Source of the DNA: Pristionchus mayeri
Taxonomy: Eukaryota > Nematoda > Chromadorea > Rhabditida > Neodiplogasteridae
Length of the DNA stretch: 64,000 nucleotides
Direction: 5' to 3'
NCBI GenBank assembly: GCA_036245805.1
Contig: BTRK01000003.1
Span: 4,154,001-4,218,000, forward strand
How positions within the stretch are numbered: position 1 is the first letter of the stretch; each line of letters begins with the position of its first letter. Of the stretch, positions 1 through 11,764 are shown piece after piece. A model generated the notes under the pieces. It did not search any database. It worked only from the letters and a program-made list of their open reading frames with translations, and was not told where the DNA came from. Position numbers and translations under genes: made by a program.

Positions 1-2127
1 TGTCTGGTCAAAAACCTACAATTATCATTTCCAAAACTAGGCTAGTCCCCATCAACTCCCAGTCCACCATACCCAAGATGGAACTTGATTCACTTGCCAT
101 GGCACACAATTTGCTTCAGTTCACGGTGGAGACTATCCGAAAAGAGTTTCCCACAAAGCAAATCCATGTATACTCTTTCTCGGATTCAGCTGTGACACTT
201 CACTGGTGTAGACCTGGGTTCAACAAGCCAGTCGGTGTATTCGTTTCCAATAGCGTCAAGCTCATTCATTCGATCAGAGACGCCCTTACGTCTGATAATC
301 TTCTCTCTTACCACTCACCGAGACATGTCAGAGGCGAAGAGAACCCTGCCGACCATGCAACTCGTGGCCTTTCCTCATCAGACATGAACGATCCTTCGCA
401 TCAATGGTGGATTGGCCCTCCGTGGTTATCATCCAATCCTTCTGAATGGCCTGACACGAATCTATCCGAACTTCAGTACCCGGATATCGATCCATTCCCA
501 GTAGTGATCAGCGCTCAGGTGATTGAGACACCACCAGAGTCTCCCATCAATCTCCCTCGCCATTCGAGCCTCAAAAGGGCTATCAATGTGACAGCGCTAA
601 TTTATAAATTCATCGCCCGATGCGCACATAAGACCAGTAATGCAAGCATTCTCGAGAAACTGAGTCACCTCCCCCAACCCACTGCATCTACTCTGGATGC
701 ACGGGAGAAGAGATTCGCTTTCAATCGCCTCATTTTTTTCAGTCAGCAATCGCTCAGTGACTCAGTCATCAAGAAGATGTCTCTAATCAATGATCCATCC
801 ACTGGATTGTTAAGAGTCAGCACTCGAGTTGCTAACTCGAATCAACATGAGGAATTCAAATCCCCCATCTTCATCCCCACTTCTCCTGATAGCACTCTAG
901 CTCGACTTCTCATTAGGGACATTCACTCTTCCACCATGCTGGTGTAGACGTAGTCCTCAATACACTCAAGAGTAAGTTCTTGATTCCTCGAGCCAGACCA
1001 CTCGCCAAATCAACTCTCAGCCAATGTGTCCCATGCAGGAGAACGAACAACCTGCCATTCACTTACCCTCAGACTCCACCACTCCCAACTGATAGAGTTA
1101 CTCAGAGTCTCCCATTCGCACATTGCGGAATCGATTATGCAGGCCCATTCCACTTGAAAAGCGATTCAAAAGTCTGGATAGTAGTTATCACTTGTTTTTC
1201 CACCAGACTTACGCACTTGGAAGTTGTCGATTCACTACTTCCGTCTGCATTCATTCTAGCATTCCGTCGATTCAGTTCACGTAGAGGCACACCCCAGAGA
1301 GTCACCTCTGATAAGGCCACGACTCAGACTAGCCAGTACACTACTGTGCAAATCAGAGATCAGCCCCGACATCAATACTCTCTTCTCATCTCTAGGAATC
1401 ACCTGGTCTTTCTCCACAGCACATTCTCCATGGAAGGGTGGCATCTATGAGAGACTCATTAAAATAATCAAGGATTCTTTCTCTCGATCTATCGGAAAGA
1501 GGAAACTTGATAGGGACGAATTCGAAACCATCACTTGTGAAATCGAGGCACTTCTCAATTCTCGACCCCTCACTTACGTTTCATCAGACGATATTCATTC
1601 ATTCCAGGGACCTAGTCTAAGACCAATTGATCTCATTATGCCCCAGTCATTCCTAGGATGCTCACTCTCCCTTACTAATAAGGAGGACTACATCCCTCCA
1701 GAAGAAGAGAATTCGAGTAGGGAGAATGCAGTCAAATTGCTGAAAAGATCAATCAATATCGTTGATTCATTCTGGCAAAAGTGGCATACTGAGTACCTCG
1801 CTACCCTCAGAGATTCGTTCAATAAGTCTTCAGACACTCTCCAGTCAAACCGATCATCCAGTTCCACCCCCAAAATCGGTTCCATTGTCTTAGTCATGGA
1901 TGAGAGTGGTAACACCCCGAGATCAGCGTGGAAAATGGTAAAAATCCTCTCTCACAGATTCCTCTGCGACCCTGCGCTCACTTGCTGGCAGAATCATTGA
2001 GAGACCACTCAACTTCCTTATTCCATTTGAAATTCATTCATCTGAAGAGTCACACCCGGTGGGCCCTGTAGCACAAACATCTCATCCAATGGTCACTCGA
2101 TCAAAGAACGCACGCCGAAATCACTAG
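1..2127 (+). pseudogene. BEL/Pao retrotransposon pol, 3' part (RNase H-like region, integrase, C-terminal domain), frameshifted
   Basis: The reading frames give, in order, a Pao-type RNase H-like segment (SDSAVTLHWC, then HVRGEENPADHATRGL at about 320-380), an H2C2 zinc-binding integrase N-terminus (HHAG near 925-940, then CVPCRRTN at about 1025-1050), an integrase core (HCGIDYAGPF near 1120, VTSDKA near 1300, HSPWKGGIYERLIK near 1420-1460) and the basic C-terminal segment ending at the TAG at 2125-2127. The chain crosses frames at about 920, 1320 and 1950, so this copy cannot make one polyprotein. The 5' part (protease, reverse transcriptase) lies outside the window. The order of domains is that of BEL/Pao elements; this is family knowledge applied to motifs read here. 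The copy is inactive but well preserved, suggesting modest age. Confidence 0.85.
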
Positions 2128-2276
2128 GATTCATCTCCCTTTCCCATTTCCCATTCCCCCCCCCCCCGAGGTTTCCACTGTGAATTCACACTGTAATTAT
2201 CAAATCATTTATCTTTCAATCATTCTCTCATTTCATCAATCCCATTCAGCCTCTCGCGAACGCAGAGGAAAGCAAG

Positions 2277-3060
2277 ATGGACGAGGAAGCCGAGCTTCTC
2301 GCCGTTTCCTACCAGGATGACTTCACCACTAGGGTAATCATTGCACATGATTTTTCATATTCTCCAAACCAATCTAGTCATCCTTTCATAATCACTGCCA
2401 TTCTCAAAATCTTATGACGAATCAATAGTATCTCGATTTTATATCAAATCACTTATCATTTATCCTCAGGATTACATCGAGTCGATGTACACTCACCTCA
2501 CTCAAGAGGTCAACGATGTCAAGGAGGACGTCAGTGATCTCAGAGCACTCGTCTCCAATGAGCTCAAGGCTATCAAAGACGACCTTGGATCCATGACGCT
2601 CACTCTATCTGCCATTCTGACCAAGATCTCCCAGCCTTCTCCCATTACCCAGTCGGTATCTACCCCCAGAACTCCCCGAGTTATCATTGCCCCTCGCTCT
2701 CAGTATCGTACCCCCAATTCAATTGACCGTCAAAGTCACACAAGAGATCGTAGTCGATCTCCAATTGCACCTCGCACTACTCCCAATTTCAAGACGTCCC
2801 ACAATTCTCAGACCGTCAAATGCACTTTCTGTTCCTCTGTCTGTCATCTCTCTCGCAATTGCACAATTGTCCCCAGTGTCTCCCCCCGTCTCTCCCTCAT
2901 GTCACCCATCCAGTGCCATAGATGTTTCCGTCACATCGGTCCCACCCATAGCGCCTCATGCGAACCCGAAATCTGCACACGCGAATGCTCGGACGAGCTC
3001 GGTCGTGGTCTCCGCCACATGCAGTTCTTCTGCCCTCGCAACCCCGACCTCCAGCCCTAA
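2277..3060 (+). CDS. Spliced coiled-coil plus CCHC zinc-knuckle protein (Gag-like) downstream of the Pao pol
   Basis: Two exons, 2277-2333 and 2470-3060, join in phase at a GT-AG intron (donor AGG|gtaatc, acceptor tatcctcag) to give about 215 residues. The N-terminal third is heptad-like and predicted to coil (residues about 20-75). A Ser/Thr/Arg/Pro-rich linker follows. Near residue 137 is a C-x2-C-x4-H-x4-C knuckle (CTFCSSVCHLSRNC), and about 20 residues later a variant Cys/His cluster (CHRCFRHIGPTHSASC). A polypyrimidine stretch ending in CAG lies about 30 bases before the ATG and could be a splice or trans-splice acceptor. It sits 150 bp after the pol remnant and is uninterrupted while pol is frameshifted. 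It may be an extra ORF of the Pao element or a separate Gag-derived gene. RNA or DNA binding is inferred from the knuckle only. Confidence 0.6.
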
Positions 3061-3148
3061 CAGGCAATGAAGAAATCGACCACCCCGATTGGTGCCTGGA
3101 GTTACCCCTATTAATATTTCGGCCATATTGGCATATGCTTGTACCACC

Positions 3149-3753
3149 TGTTGTCACCTAATCGTTTTTCGTGCTAACTTGTTCTAGTTCGTTGACTGTT
3201 TTACGTTTTCCACTTTGCTACTCTAGCTTCATAAAGCTCGACCAATTAGTCTCATTCATTCATCACACAACAATCAGAACACTTTCCTTCTTTCTCTTTC
3301 GCCTCCCTCCCAGTATAGCGAAATGTCACTTCGCTACTACAATTCATTCATAAAATAATCAAAATAAATAATCATTCCAAAAAAAATATATTCATTTTAC
3401 GATTCACTCTCCATAACGCAGTCATACTGTAGCCAAGTTCGCCGCGGCCTCTCGGCGCCTTTTTTCTTCCCTTCTATTTATTTGAACTTTCCCGCGTTCC
3501 TCGAAGCCATTCCAATATGTTCCGCCTTCATGAGCGTCATAAAAACGGCCGCGACTCGCGATGATTTTTCTTTTTCTGGTGAACGAATCTCGGCGAAGCT
3601 CACGTCGCTTTACGTCCCTTTCTTTTTTTTCTTCAACCATTCACTAGGCTCACTTGCCTAATTCTCATCATCATTGCATTGCTTTACTTGCGTGCGGTCA
3701 CACCGTTTCACTCGGTAGTACCTAACCTTACGGAGAAGTGCCTATCCGTTACA
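3149..3753 (+). repeat. Candidate 3' LTR of the Pao element
   Basis: The interval begins TGTTGTCACC and ends ATCCGTTACA, the TGT...ACA form usual for BEL/Pao LTRs. It contains AATAAA-like signals near 3350-3380 and no gene. The 5' LTR is outside the window, so the ends cannot be confirmed and no target duplication can be checked. Confidence 0.25.
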
Positions 3754-4036
3754 AAATCAGAGATCCAATTTAGAAGGTTACCATTAATACCATAATGCAA
3801 GCATTTAGAGATAAGCTTGGGAAAGGGGACGGTGTCAAATGCACGAGAGAAGTAATGACGACTAATGAACGAACTAATGACGATTATTCATGCGAATCTA
3901 GCGCAATGTAAACATCTCGTAGCCAGGGATACGCACGGAATGACTCTATTTATTCTGAATGCGCTCTCGCAAATGTGCCCGATGCGATAGTATGCACAGT
4001 GAAGATAGCTTTTCTTGTGAATCAAAAATGTAAACT

Positions 4037-4126
4037 ATGCAATCCGCGCATTGGGGCCTAGGCTTTGCATAAACATCGCTGAATGTTAGTGTTGGCGAGC
4101 AAAAAGAACCTCAGTCCACATCTATC
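4037..4126 (+). promoter_or_regulatory. Conserved upstream block of family-1 copy A
   Basis: About 90 bases directly before the ATG of copy A closely match 9778-9864 before copy B; both contain CCGCGCATTG, GCATAAACAT, GTTAGTGTTGGC and CCTCAGTC in the same order. A weaker version (CATAAACGCC, TGTGTTGG, CAGCATC) lies at about 40925-40987 before copy E. Conservation of a non-coding block against diverged introns suggests promoter or 5' UTR function. Confidence 0.5.
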
Positions 4127-7100
4127 ATGATGCTAATTTCATGGCTGATATTCCTATCGGGATTGGCATCTGGAAGTGGTCAGTATTTGCTTTGCTTGAC
4201 GATGAGAGATGCAATTTACCGTAATGAATTTGCTCAGCCATCAGTAATATGGAGCATCCCGGCAACCGTGAATCAACATGCTCGGTCGAGGAATCGATAT
4301 CGTGGTCGTTTGGATCCACAACACAGAAGAGATCAATAAATCTAACAGCGTGCGATCGAATCTTGAACGATGAACAAATAATGGCCCGTCACATCATACA
4401 GGTAGCCCATGTCTTGTTTGCTAACTGTAAAATAGAGTTGGCTTCGTTGGATATTACTCCGTTAGCGTACGTATAGGTCGGTGATAACCTCAGGACATTG
4501 GCGCTGGGGCGGCAAAGCACGCCCTGTCGTGAGAGCATAATTCTAAATTTATTTTGTTATTTGCTCTCTCACCGGTCAGACAGTCGGGCGATCACACTGA
4601 AGAGAGAATTTCCCGCGAAGCAAAATTTACAATGAACGCATTGTTTTCGTTGATGAAGTTGGGTACTACGTCGGATGAGAACTATGACGTCATGCCGCCT
4701 TTGATACATCAAAGACGGCATGGCGTCATGGTTCTCATTCGATCTAGTGCCTGAAGTTGATGGAGTTGTCTCAACTGGTTCGTGTTAGCACAACTTTGCA
4801 TTACGACAATATGCATTATTATAACAATATAATTTGCTCTATCAATAGTGCTGAGTGAGAATAGAGATTGGGACAACGGTCTCAGAGATCAGCGGGGTGA
4901 GTATGGTAGCAGGGTATTGAATCAATAAATTAGAGTTTAAGTAGGACTCTCAGCAAAAACGCGCCCGGTTGAAATATGTTTCAAATAGGAAGATTACTCA
5001 ATTCAAGCCGCGTGCTCTCTCACTCGTTTCCTGCGCGTCAGGATCAATTTCGAATGTTTTAATGGAACCATAACTCAATTCTGAATAGAGATTTCAACAT
5101 CGGAATTTAGAAAATGGGTTACGGTATACGATTTTCGTGAAACTCCGGTGTCAGTTTGTCCTGGGTGGTTTTGCTGATAGTCCCGCTTTAATTGTTTATA
5201 GTGTTTCTCGCGTAGGTTCTGCGTCCTCTGAACTCGTTCAAGCACATTCGCACTAGACTGCTCTCCCTCGACCATCACGATACTCTTGGTCGGTTTTCCT
5301 GTCTATTTGTTTAACTATATAATTTCATTTTAATATACCATATTCTACAATTTTTCAACACATTTTAGAAATCGAAATTTTCGAAGTAGGGATCGGAATG
5401 GACTCAACAGAGAGAGTGCTCCCGAGAAAAACGTGCGTTTGAATGGTCTCAAAGACTAGTTTGCGAAACAAGAGATTTCAGGTTGATAGTCGAGAATGAC
5501 ACTATTGTCTCATCCCCATTTACTAGTCTGAACGTACAAATCGACAAGCGTAGCAGTGGTAAAGCAGAAATGATAATTGAATTCACACTCGAAGGTAAAT
5601 GCTGAACATATACGAGAGATTTGCTATGCAAATATTGCCAGACGAAGGATGCCCATATCCATTCCTTGACGCTACAATCGGAACTCCTCTGATAATAAAA
5701 TCGAAAGCGGTTGCTTACGAATGCGCTTTTACAATTACCACAAAGGATCTTGGTGGGTAACGCGAACTATCTGAGAGAATATAGCTACATACATTTTCTT
5801 GTGGACAAATATTTCAAAAAATTGTTAGTGTGTGTCAAGTAATAAGCAATATGGTAATGATTAGAATTAACAATAAACATGCAAATGCTCGTTCAGGTGC
5901 CGTGCTCGAACTTTCCTCCATAAATTCTTCAACGCCTGATGCAGTTCACGTATCAATCGACAGCAAAAATTGAGTATTAGTTCATTTCTTTAAATTTTGA
6001 CAATATGTTTTGGAAAGGCTGGAAAGACAAATTTCCCACATTCTGCATAGTCTTCCAGCAATACGAGCAGTTCGGCGCAGCCATTTTTAACTAAGCCACT
6101 GATTTTATCAGCAATTTTTAGTGTGGATAACACTGCGTTTAACCAAATTCTGGAATGGAATCTAGACAGATCCAGTATTACTGTGAATGTATTCAATTCG
6201 ATGGAAAGGAAGGAAGTTGATTTAATGGTCAGGAAAAATCCAGACAACTGGAAAATGCTCATTTCCAGAATCATGAAATTGATTTTATTGAAATCAACGC
6301 TGTAAATGGTAAGTTAGAATGAATAACATGTCAGGAACATTTTGTTTTTGTATTTCCACTTTGTAGCTTAGTTGTGACATCGTATCTCATGTTTTTCGTT
6401 GTCTAAGTATTTCATAATCCTTCCCTAGTACCAAAATAACATGATAAATTATTATTATTATTATTTGCTAGATTGTACATGCCCGGAGAATGCGCTAGTG
6501 ATTTTCGACAACTCCAGCAGTTCTTATATGTTCAAGAAAAAGGACCATTGTTATTATGTAAGTTTGCGAATAAATTAATCCACTTATCACGTGTCCCACG
6601 AGTCAGTGGAGGTGTGCGGGGACATTTTCAAAAAAGTTATTCCAGATTCGACTAATAGTTTAGTAATACACTAGACGTAAGATTTCTATTAATATGGTTC
6701 ATTGTTCCCAGAGCCGGCTTTTAGGAATTTTCCGGTTTTGCATCCGGTTATGATGTATCTCAGCTCCCAGATGAGCTAGCATGATGACACCGGGCTCAAA
6801 ATGTGTGGAAAATTATTTCCAAAAATGTTCATGTTTAGTGCAAGTCGATTAGACAAACAATAAAAATCATCTGGATGAAAAACCTGTTTTGTCATCAAAA
6901 TATAAATATTCTCTCTATCACGCGGTATCGTGCTACAGAATTTTAATGCAGATTATGAAAGAAGAAGTGTATATGTATGAAATAAAAATATAAAAACTGA
7001 ATTCGAAGTGTCTTCAACTTTTACTCAAACATGCAACTATGAAGAAAAAGTCGAAAAAATGACTTTTTCGAAACTGTGATTTTTCTTTTTCTAACGTTCA

Positions 7101-8610
7101 AATATTGTTGTTGGTGAAAGGTATGTATAGAAAATCGTGTTTTAGAGGAGGGTTCTTCGAGGATGTCATTTTTAAAGTCATTTTTTCTTTTTCTTCATAG
7201 TCGCATGTTTGAGTAAAAATTGCCAAGTTGAAAACACTTCGAACTCAGTTTTTATATTTTTATTTCATACATATACACTTCTTCTTTCATAATCTGCATT
7301 AAAATTCTGTAGCACTATACCGCGTGATGGAGAGAATATTTATAATTTGATGACAAAACAGGTTTTTCATCCAGATAATTTTTGTTTTTTGTTTATTCGA
7401 CTTGCACAAAACAAGAAAGTTTTTGAAAATAATTTTCCACACATTTTGAGCCCAGTGCTATCATTCTAGATCATCTTGGAGCTGAGATACATCATAACCG
7501 GTTGCAAAACCGGAAAATTCCTAAAAGCCGGCTCTGGGACCAATGAACCATATTTATCGAAATCTTACGTCTAGTGTATTCTAACACTAAAATATGAGTC
7601 GAATCTGGCATAACATTTTTGAAAATGTTCCCGAGGGGGTCATTTTTCATCCAGTGACTCGTGATACACGTGTTATTTATATTTTAGCTTAATTGCTCTG
7701 TTATGGTTGTACTGGGAGAGTCAATGCGATCAAATTTCCGATTCACGGTAAATGGTTTGCTCCGATATTTCGGATCAACGCTCTTCAGATTGGACTTAAA
7801 TGGTACCAGACCGACGATGCTACATACAATACATCTCCAACAATCCAAGATGGCTTTTCGGGATACTTAACGTTTGTGATTTCTGACCATCTGAAAATTT
7901 TTTTCTGACCATCTGAAAAACTATAGTCTCTAATTAAAGACCTATATATTTTACAGTTCATCCATGGATGCAATGCTTAAATTTGATTCAAATTCAACTT
8001 ACCACCATGATCAGTCGACATTTGGTAGCAATTCAAGAGCTGTTGTCGAATATTTTACAATAACAATGAGCAATAAGAAGGAGTTAGTGAGCAATTTTCA
8101 GCATACTGATTCTGCGTTGTATAATGAATTGTACAATAATTCAGGAACATCAATGCAATGACTATTTATTAATATAGTGAAAAAGTCAATTACATCAGCA
8201 AAATACCATTTAAGATCGAAAGTGAATAACCTGGCAGAACCAAAATTTATGTTTGACGGTGACAATTTGAATCTGGACATGTCTAATACGGACATAGTCC
8301 TTCACTATCATCGCTACGATAATGGGCAACCGTCTGGAGATGAAGAAAGGTAGAATATATATGGCGTTCTCGGAAGTAGATGGGCTGATAACTATGGAGT
8401 CTTTGGTATATCAAAGGCGATATTACTTCATATTTTTCATCCGGCCCATTGTTTGTTTTCTATTTTTGCTCTTCTTCTTGTTAGCCGACTATGCGTTCTG
8501 ATTAATGGTTGTGTGTATAATGCGACTCCAAATTCAGCCCGCCGTCCTTATTCAAGTGGAGCGTCACATTGACTAATGCCAATGATGGAGACGATGATGA
8601 TAATGCATGA
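4127..8610 (+). CDS. Family-1 copy A: multi-exon secreted protein of unknown function
   Basis: Not recognised as a known family. Exons inferred by splice signals and by comparison with copy B: 4127-4178 (signal peptide, MMLISWLIFLSGLASG), 4238-4401, 5216-5288, 5369-5432, 5482-5594, 5642-5752, 5897-5973, 6122-6227, 6269-6308, 6472-6557, 7688-7747, 7789-7871, 7957-about 8120, about 8170-8349 and 8538-8610. Recognisable conserved stretches are EESISW...INLTAC, EGCPYPFLD...YECAFTITTKDL, the CTCPENALVIF...HCYY exon and the C-terminal PPSLFKWSVTLTN followed by acidic residues. Exons 4, 6, 8, 9, 10 and 11 have the same lengths as in copy B (64, 111, 106, 40, 86 and 60 nt). In exon 7 the frame meets a TGA at 5971-5973 next to an A5 run, so either that boundary is wrong, a base is miscalled, or the copy is damaged. 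Secretion is inferred from the signal peptide. Confidence 0.6.
4662..4751. mobile_element. 90-bp hairpin miniature element containing TGACGTCA
   Basis: Near-perfect inverted repeat running from GGTACTACGTCGGATGAGAA to its complement ending CGATCTAGTGCC, flanked by the 8-bp direct repeat TGAAGTTG (4654-4661 and 4752-4759). The left arm carries TATGACGTCAT. A sister copy is at 52350-52441. The 8-bp duplication fits hAT-type mobilisation (inference). It lies in intron 2 of copy A. Confidence 0.75.
6587..7674. mobile_element. 1.1-kb foldback element in intron 10 of family-1 copy A
   Basis: The two halves are reverse complements about a centre near 7130. The ends read CACGTGTCCCACGAGTCAGTGG and CCAGTGACTCGTGATACACGTG. 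The inner part includes the motif CTCAGCTCCCAGATGAGCTA. The same terminal pair brackets 23019-24832 in copy B. No transposase frame is present, so it is non-autonomous. Confidence 0.75.
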
Positions 8611-9777
8611 TAAGTGTTTCATTGTCACGATCTATACATTGTAATTGATAAACTTCAATGTCACAAATATACTCATTTAAATTATTTGTATATATTATTA
8701 AAGAAGGAGGGGCAGCAAATATTGAAATTTCTGCATTGGACGAGATACGGAACTCTCCTTACATCGACAAAACAAACCCAAAATAGTAACGTCTGAATTC
8801 GAATTTGAAAATTCGATTTTTTGGTGTGCTCGCCGCGCGCTCTATCCTCACCGGGTCAGAGAGAAAGGGAGGAGGCGAGGTAGAGAGGCAGCGTAGTGGC
8901 GTGAAACGTAGCTATATGTAGCGATATATAGCGAGCCCTAAAATCGCGAGGCGCGTTTTAGCGGGCCCGTTTTTATCGAATTGTCAACATTGCTACCTAC
9001 CCGTTTCGCAATCGTTTCTTAATCTGGACAGACACGATCGCACTGTGCTTTATAACTGGGTATAGATTATTATCACGGGTCTTCCGTAAGAATGCAGGAA
9101 CGTCTGCCACCAGAAAAAAGTCATAGTCACGGATTTCGATGAAACTTAGTTTATGGGTACTATTGGGGGTCCAAAGAAGATATGCCCACTTGGTTTGGTC
9201 AGTTTCGGACATTATCGATTTTTTGTGATCTACCATTTGGGAGATCATAAGTCGGTCAATTTTTATCGTACAGCCTACGGTTTTTTTTCCATTTTACGGA
9301 GATTTTCGAGATCTGCAAATTCTTCTTCACTCCCCTCAACCGAGAAGGCCGTCTTCGGGGACTTTTGGCAAAAAAACCTGTTTTTGGATCATGTTTATCG
9401 ATTTTTTTCTTCATTGCCCTTCGATATTATTTTTGCATTCGATTCTATAAACAAAATTAGTAGGGGTCCATGTTGACCATATTTCATATAACGAGGACTG
9501 TTATGTCGAAATAGTAAGTGGAGTCCCGAACTTGGTCGATTTTTTTCAAAAATTTCAGTTTTTTGGTCGTATTTCAGTTCAAAATAGTCCAATCAGACAT
9601 TTCAAAAATAAAATCGATAGATCTCGACGAGAAGACTCCATTGCCCATTTCCAGTTCAATAGACTTGAATTTCGGAGTGTAGCTTTACCTCGATAAAGCA
9701 ATGTTTATGAAGTCTCGACTCAGTATTTCCTCGCTGATCGCTGATTGTACGCTCGATTCTTGATCAATGTAAATAGT
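8611..9777. other. Intergenic spacer between family-1 copies A and B, with a solo foldback arm
   Basis: No gene is seen. From about 9055 to 9650 the sequence resembles one arm of the foldback at 10347-11637 (shared start like ATCACGGNTCTNCNGTAANAATGCAGGAA, then TTTCGNTGAAA), without its partner arm. 8840-8960 is purine-rich with repeated tatagcga-like words. Confidence 0.4.
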
Positions 9778-9864
9778 GAAAGCCGCGCATTGAGGCCTAC
9801 GCATTGCATAAACATTGCTGATTGTTAGTGTTGGCAAGGAAAAGAGCCTCAGTCAGCATCTACA
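9778..9864 (+). promoter_or_regulatory. Conserved upstream block of family-1 copy B
   Basis: Matches 4037-4126 before copy A in order and spacing of CCGCGCATTG, GCATAAACAT, GTTAGTGTTGGC and CCTCAGTC, ending just before the ATG at 9865. Confidence 0.5.
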
Positions 9865-10346
9865 ATGATTACACTGTCATCGCTGATTTTCATCTGTGCA
9901 TTTTTTTTTTATGGTATGCTGAAATATTTATTTCATTATGGTTTTGTTAGGCCATGTTACAATATACACAACAAGAGATGCGAAACATATATCTTATAGT
10001 TGAGTTCAAAACATCATAATCTCTGGTCAGGTCACGCCACTGAGAAGCCGACGCCGATAAGTTGCTTCGGAGCATATCCTTCTAAACCGGAATGTTCGAT
10101 CGAGGATTCGATCTCATGGACTCCTGGAATCACTAAGCAGACTAGAGCAATCAATCTGACCACGTGCAACGGACCCCCTGCCATTCACAAAATCCAAGTA
10201 ATTATATTTCTGTTCTTTCACTGCGATATCGATTCCGGAACACTATATCATCGTATCATGAGCCAGTAGATGAAAATTTCCCCCTCACCGGGAACATTAA
10301 AACATGTGTCTAATGGGACTCATATTGCAATGGTAGAATAGCCAAG

Positions 10347-11637
10347 TTATCACGGATCTCCTGTAAAAATGCAGGAAAATGAGACCACTTTGCGACAGAA
10401 AAATATTTTGGGTCATGAATTTCGCTGAAATCAGAAATACTAACCAAAGTGAGGACGGCGAACACACCCATCAACTTCGTTTTTCAAAATTTGCATATTT
10501 TGACCTACCACTTTGGAGGGCTGTATTTCGGTCCATTTTCGACCTACAGCGACCGCATTTTTTTTCCCGATCGATGCGTATTTGTGTGCTCTACAAATAA
10601 GTTAGCCAAGCCTAAGCGCAGAAATTACGTCCTCGTATTGTTTTGCTCCAAAAACTAATTTACCGATGCTGATCGACCTTCCATAGTGAAAAACTCTCGA
10701 TTTGTATCATTGATTCGGATTTCCCGCCCCGGAATAGGGGTAAGCACATAGTTCGTTTCTCCTATCAGGTGGAGTATCATACCGCCACTCAGTAGGGTGA
10801 ACCTGGACTTATTCAAATTTTTGGATGAAAACACGTCTCGGATAATATCTCACCTCTAATTTATGCAAATGAACACACTAGTGGTATCAGAAGGTAGCTC
10901 TCGATGTGCTCTACATTAATGACTCAGTGGTCCAATACGATTAATTTAACCGTTCCCGAGATACGATGTGAAAACCTTGTCACAAGGAAAACCTTGTCGA
11001 AACTCTTATTCCCCCCACAGCTCTCCACCGGATTAGATGTCGCATCATATCTCGAGAACGGTCAAATTTGACGTATTGGACCATTAATGTAGAGCACATC
11101 GAGAGCTACCTTCTGATACCACTAGTGTGTTCATTCGCATAAATTAAATGTGAGATATTATCCGAGACGTGTTTTCATCCAAAAAAAAGTCCAGGTTCAC
11201 CCTACTGAGTGGCGGTATGATACTCCACCTGATAGGAGAAACGAACTATGTACGTACCTCAATTCCGGGGTGGGGAATCCGAATCAAAGATAAAAATCGA
11301 GAGTTTTTCACTATGGAAGGTCGATCAGCATCGGTAAATTAGTTTTTGGAGCAAAACAATACGAATACGTAATTTCTGCGCTTAGGCTTGGCTAACTCAT
11401 TTGTAGAGCACACACATACGCATCGATATGAAAAAATGCGGTCGCTGTAGTTCGAAAATGGACCGAAATACAGCCCTCCAAAGTGGTAGGTCAAAATATG
11501 CAAATTTTGAAAAACGAAGTTGATAGGTGTGTTCGCCGTCCTCACTTTGGTCAGTGTTTCTGATTTTAGAGAAATTCATGACCCAAAATATTTTTCTGTC
11601 ATATCAGTTCCTGCATTATTACAGGAGATCCGTGTTA
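10347..11637. mobile_element. 1.29-kb foldback element in intron 2 of copy B
   Basis: Arms mirror each other about a centre near 10992: the left end TTATCACGGATCTCCTGTAA is answered by ACAGGAGATCCGTGTTATA. Because both arms carry the same sequence, the same peptide can be read at 10449 on plus and at 11545 on minus; it is not a gene. Confidence 0.8.
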
Positions 11638-11645
11638 TATAATTA

Positions 11646-11685
11646 CCAGCCGATTGCGCGCGCCTCGGCGCGCGCAATCGACTGG
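11646..11685. other. Strong GC-rich hairpin
   Basis: CGATTGCGCGCGCC and GGCGCGCGCAATCG form a perfect 14-bp stem with a two-base loop; with one mismatch it extends to CCAG/CTGG. The surrounding sequence is much more AT-rich. It stands between the foldback and the pyrimidine tract. Confidence 0.75.
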
Positions 11686-11764
11686 CGTGCTTCGGGGTGT
11701 TTTATTGGTTGGCTTAGTCTTATTTATGTCGGATTCACAATATCTCTCTTACACTCCCTTCCTT

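Noticed and set aside
2148..2168. C-run near 2157-2167 considered as a functional site
   Set aside because: Simple homopolymer between pol and the next ORF, with no partner sequence.
10449..11545. Same peptide encoded on both strands (also at 18083/19958 and 34328/35982)
   Set aside because: Mirror images produced by foldback arms, not genes.
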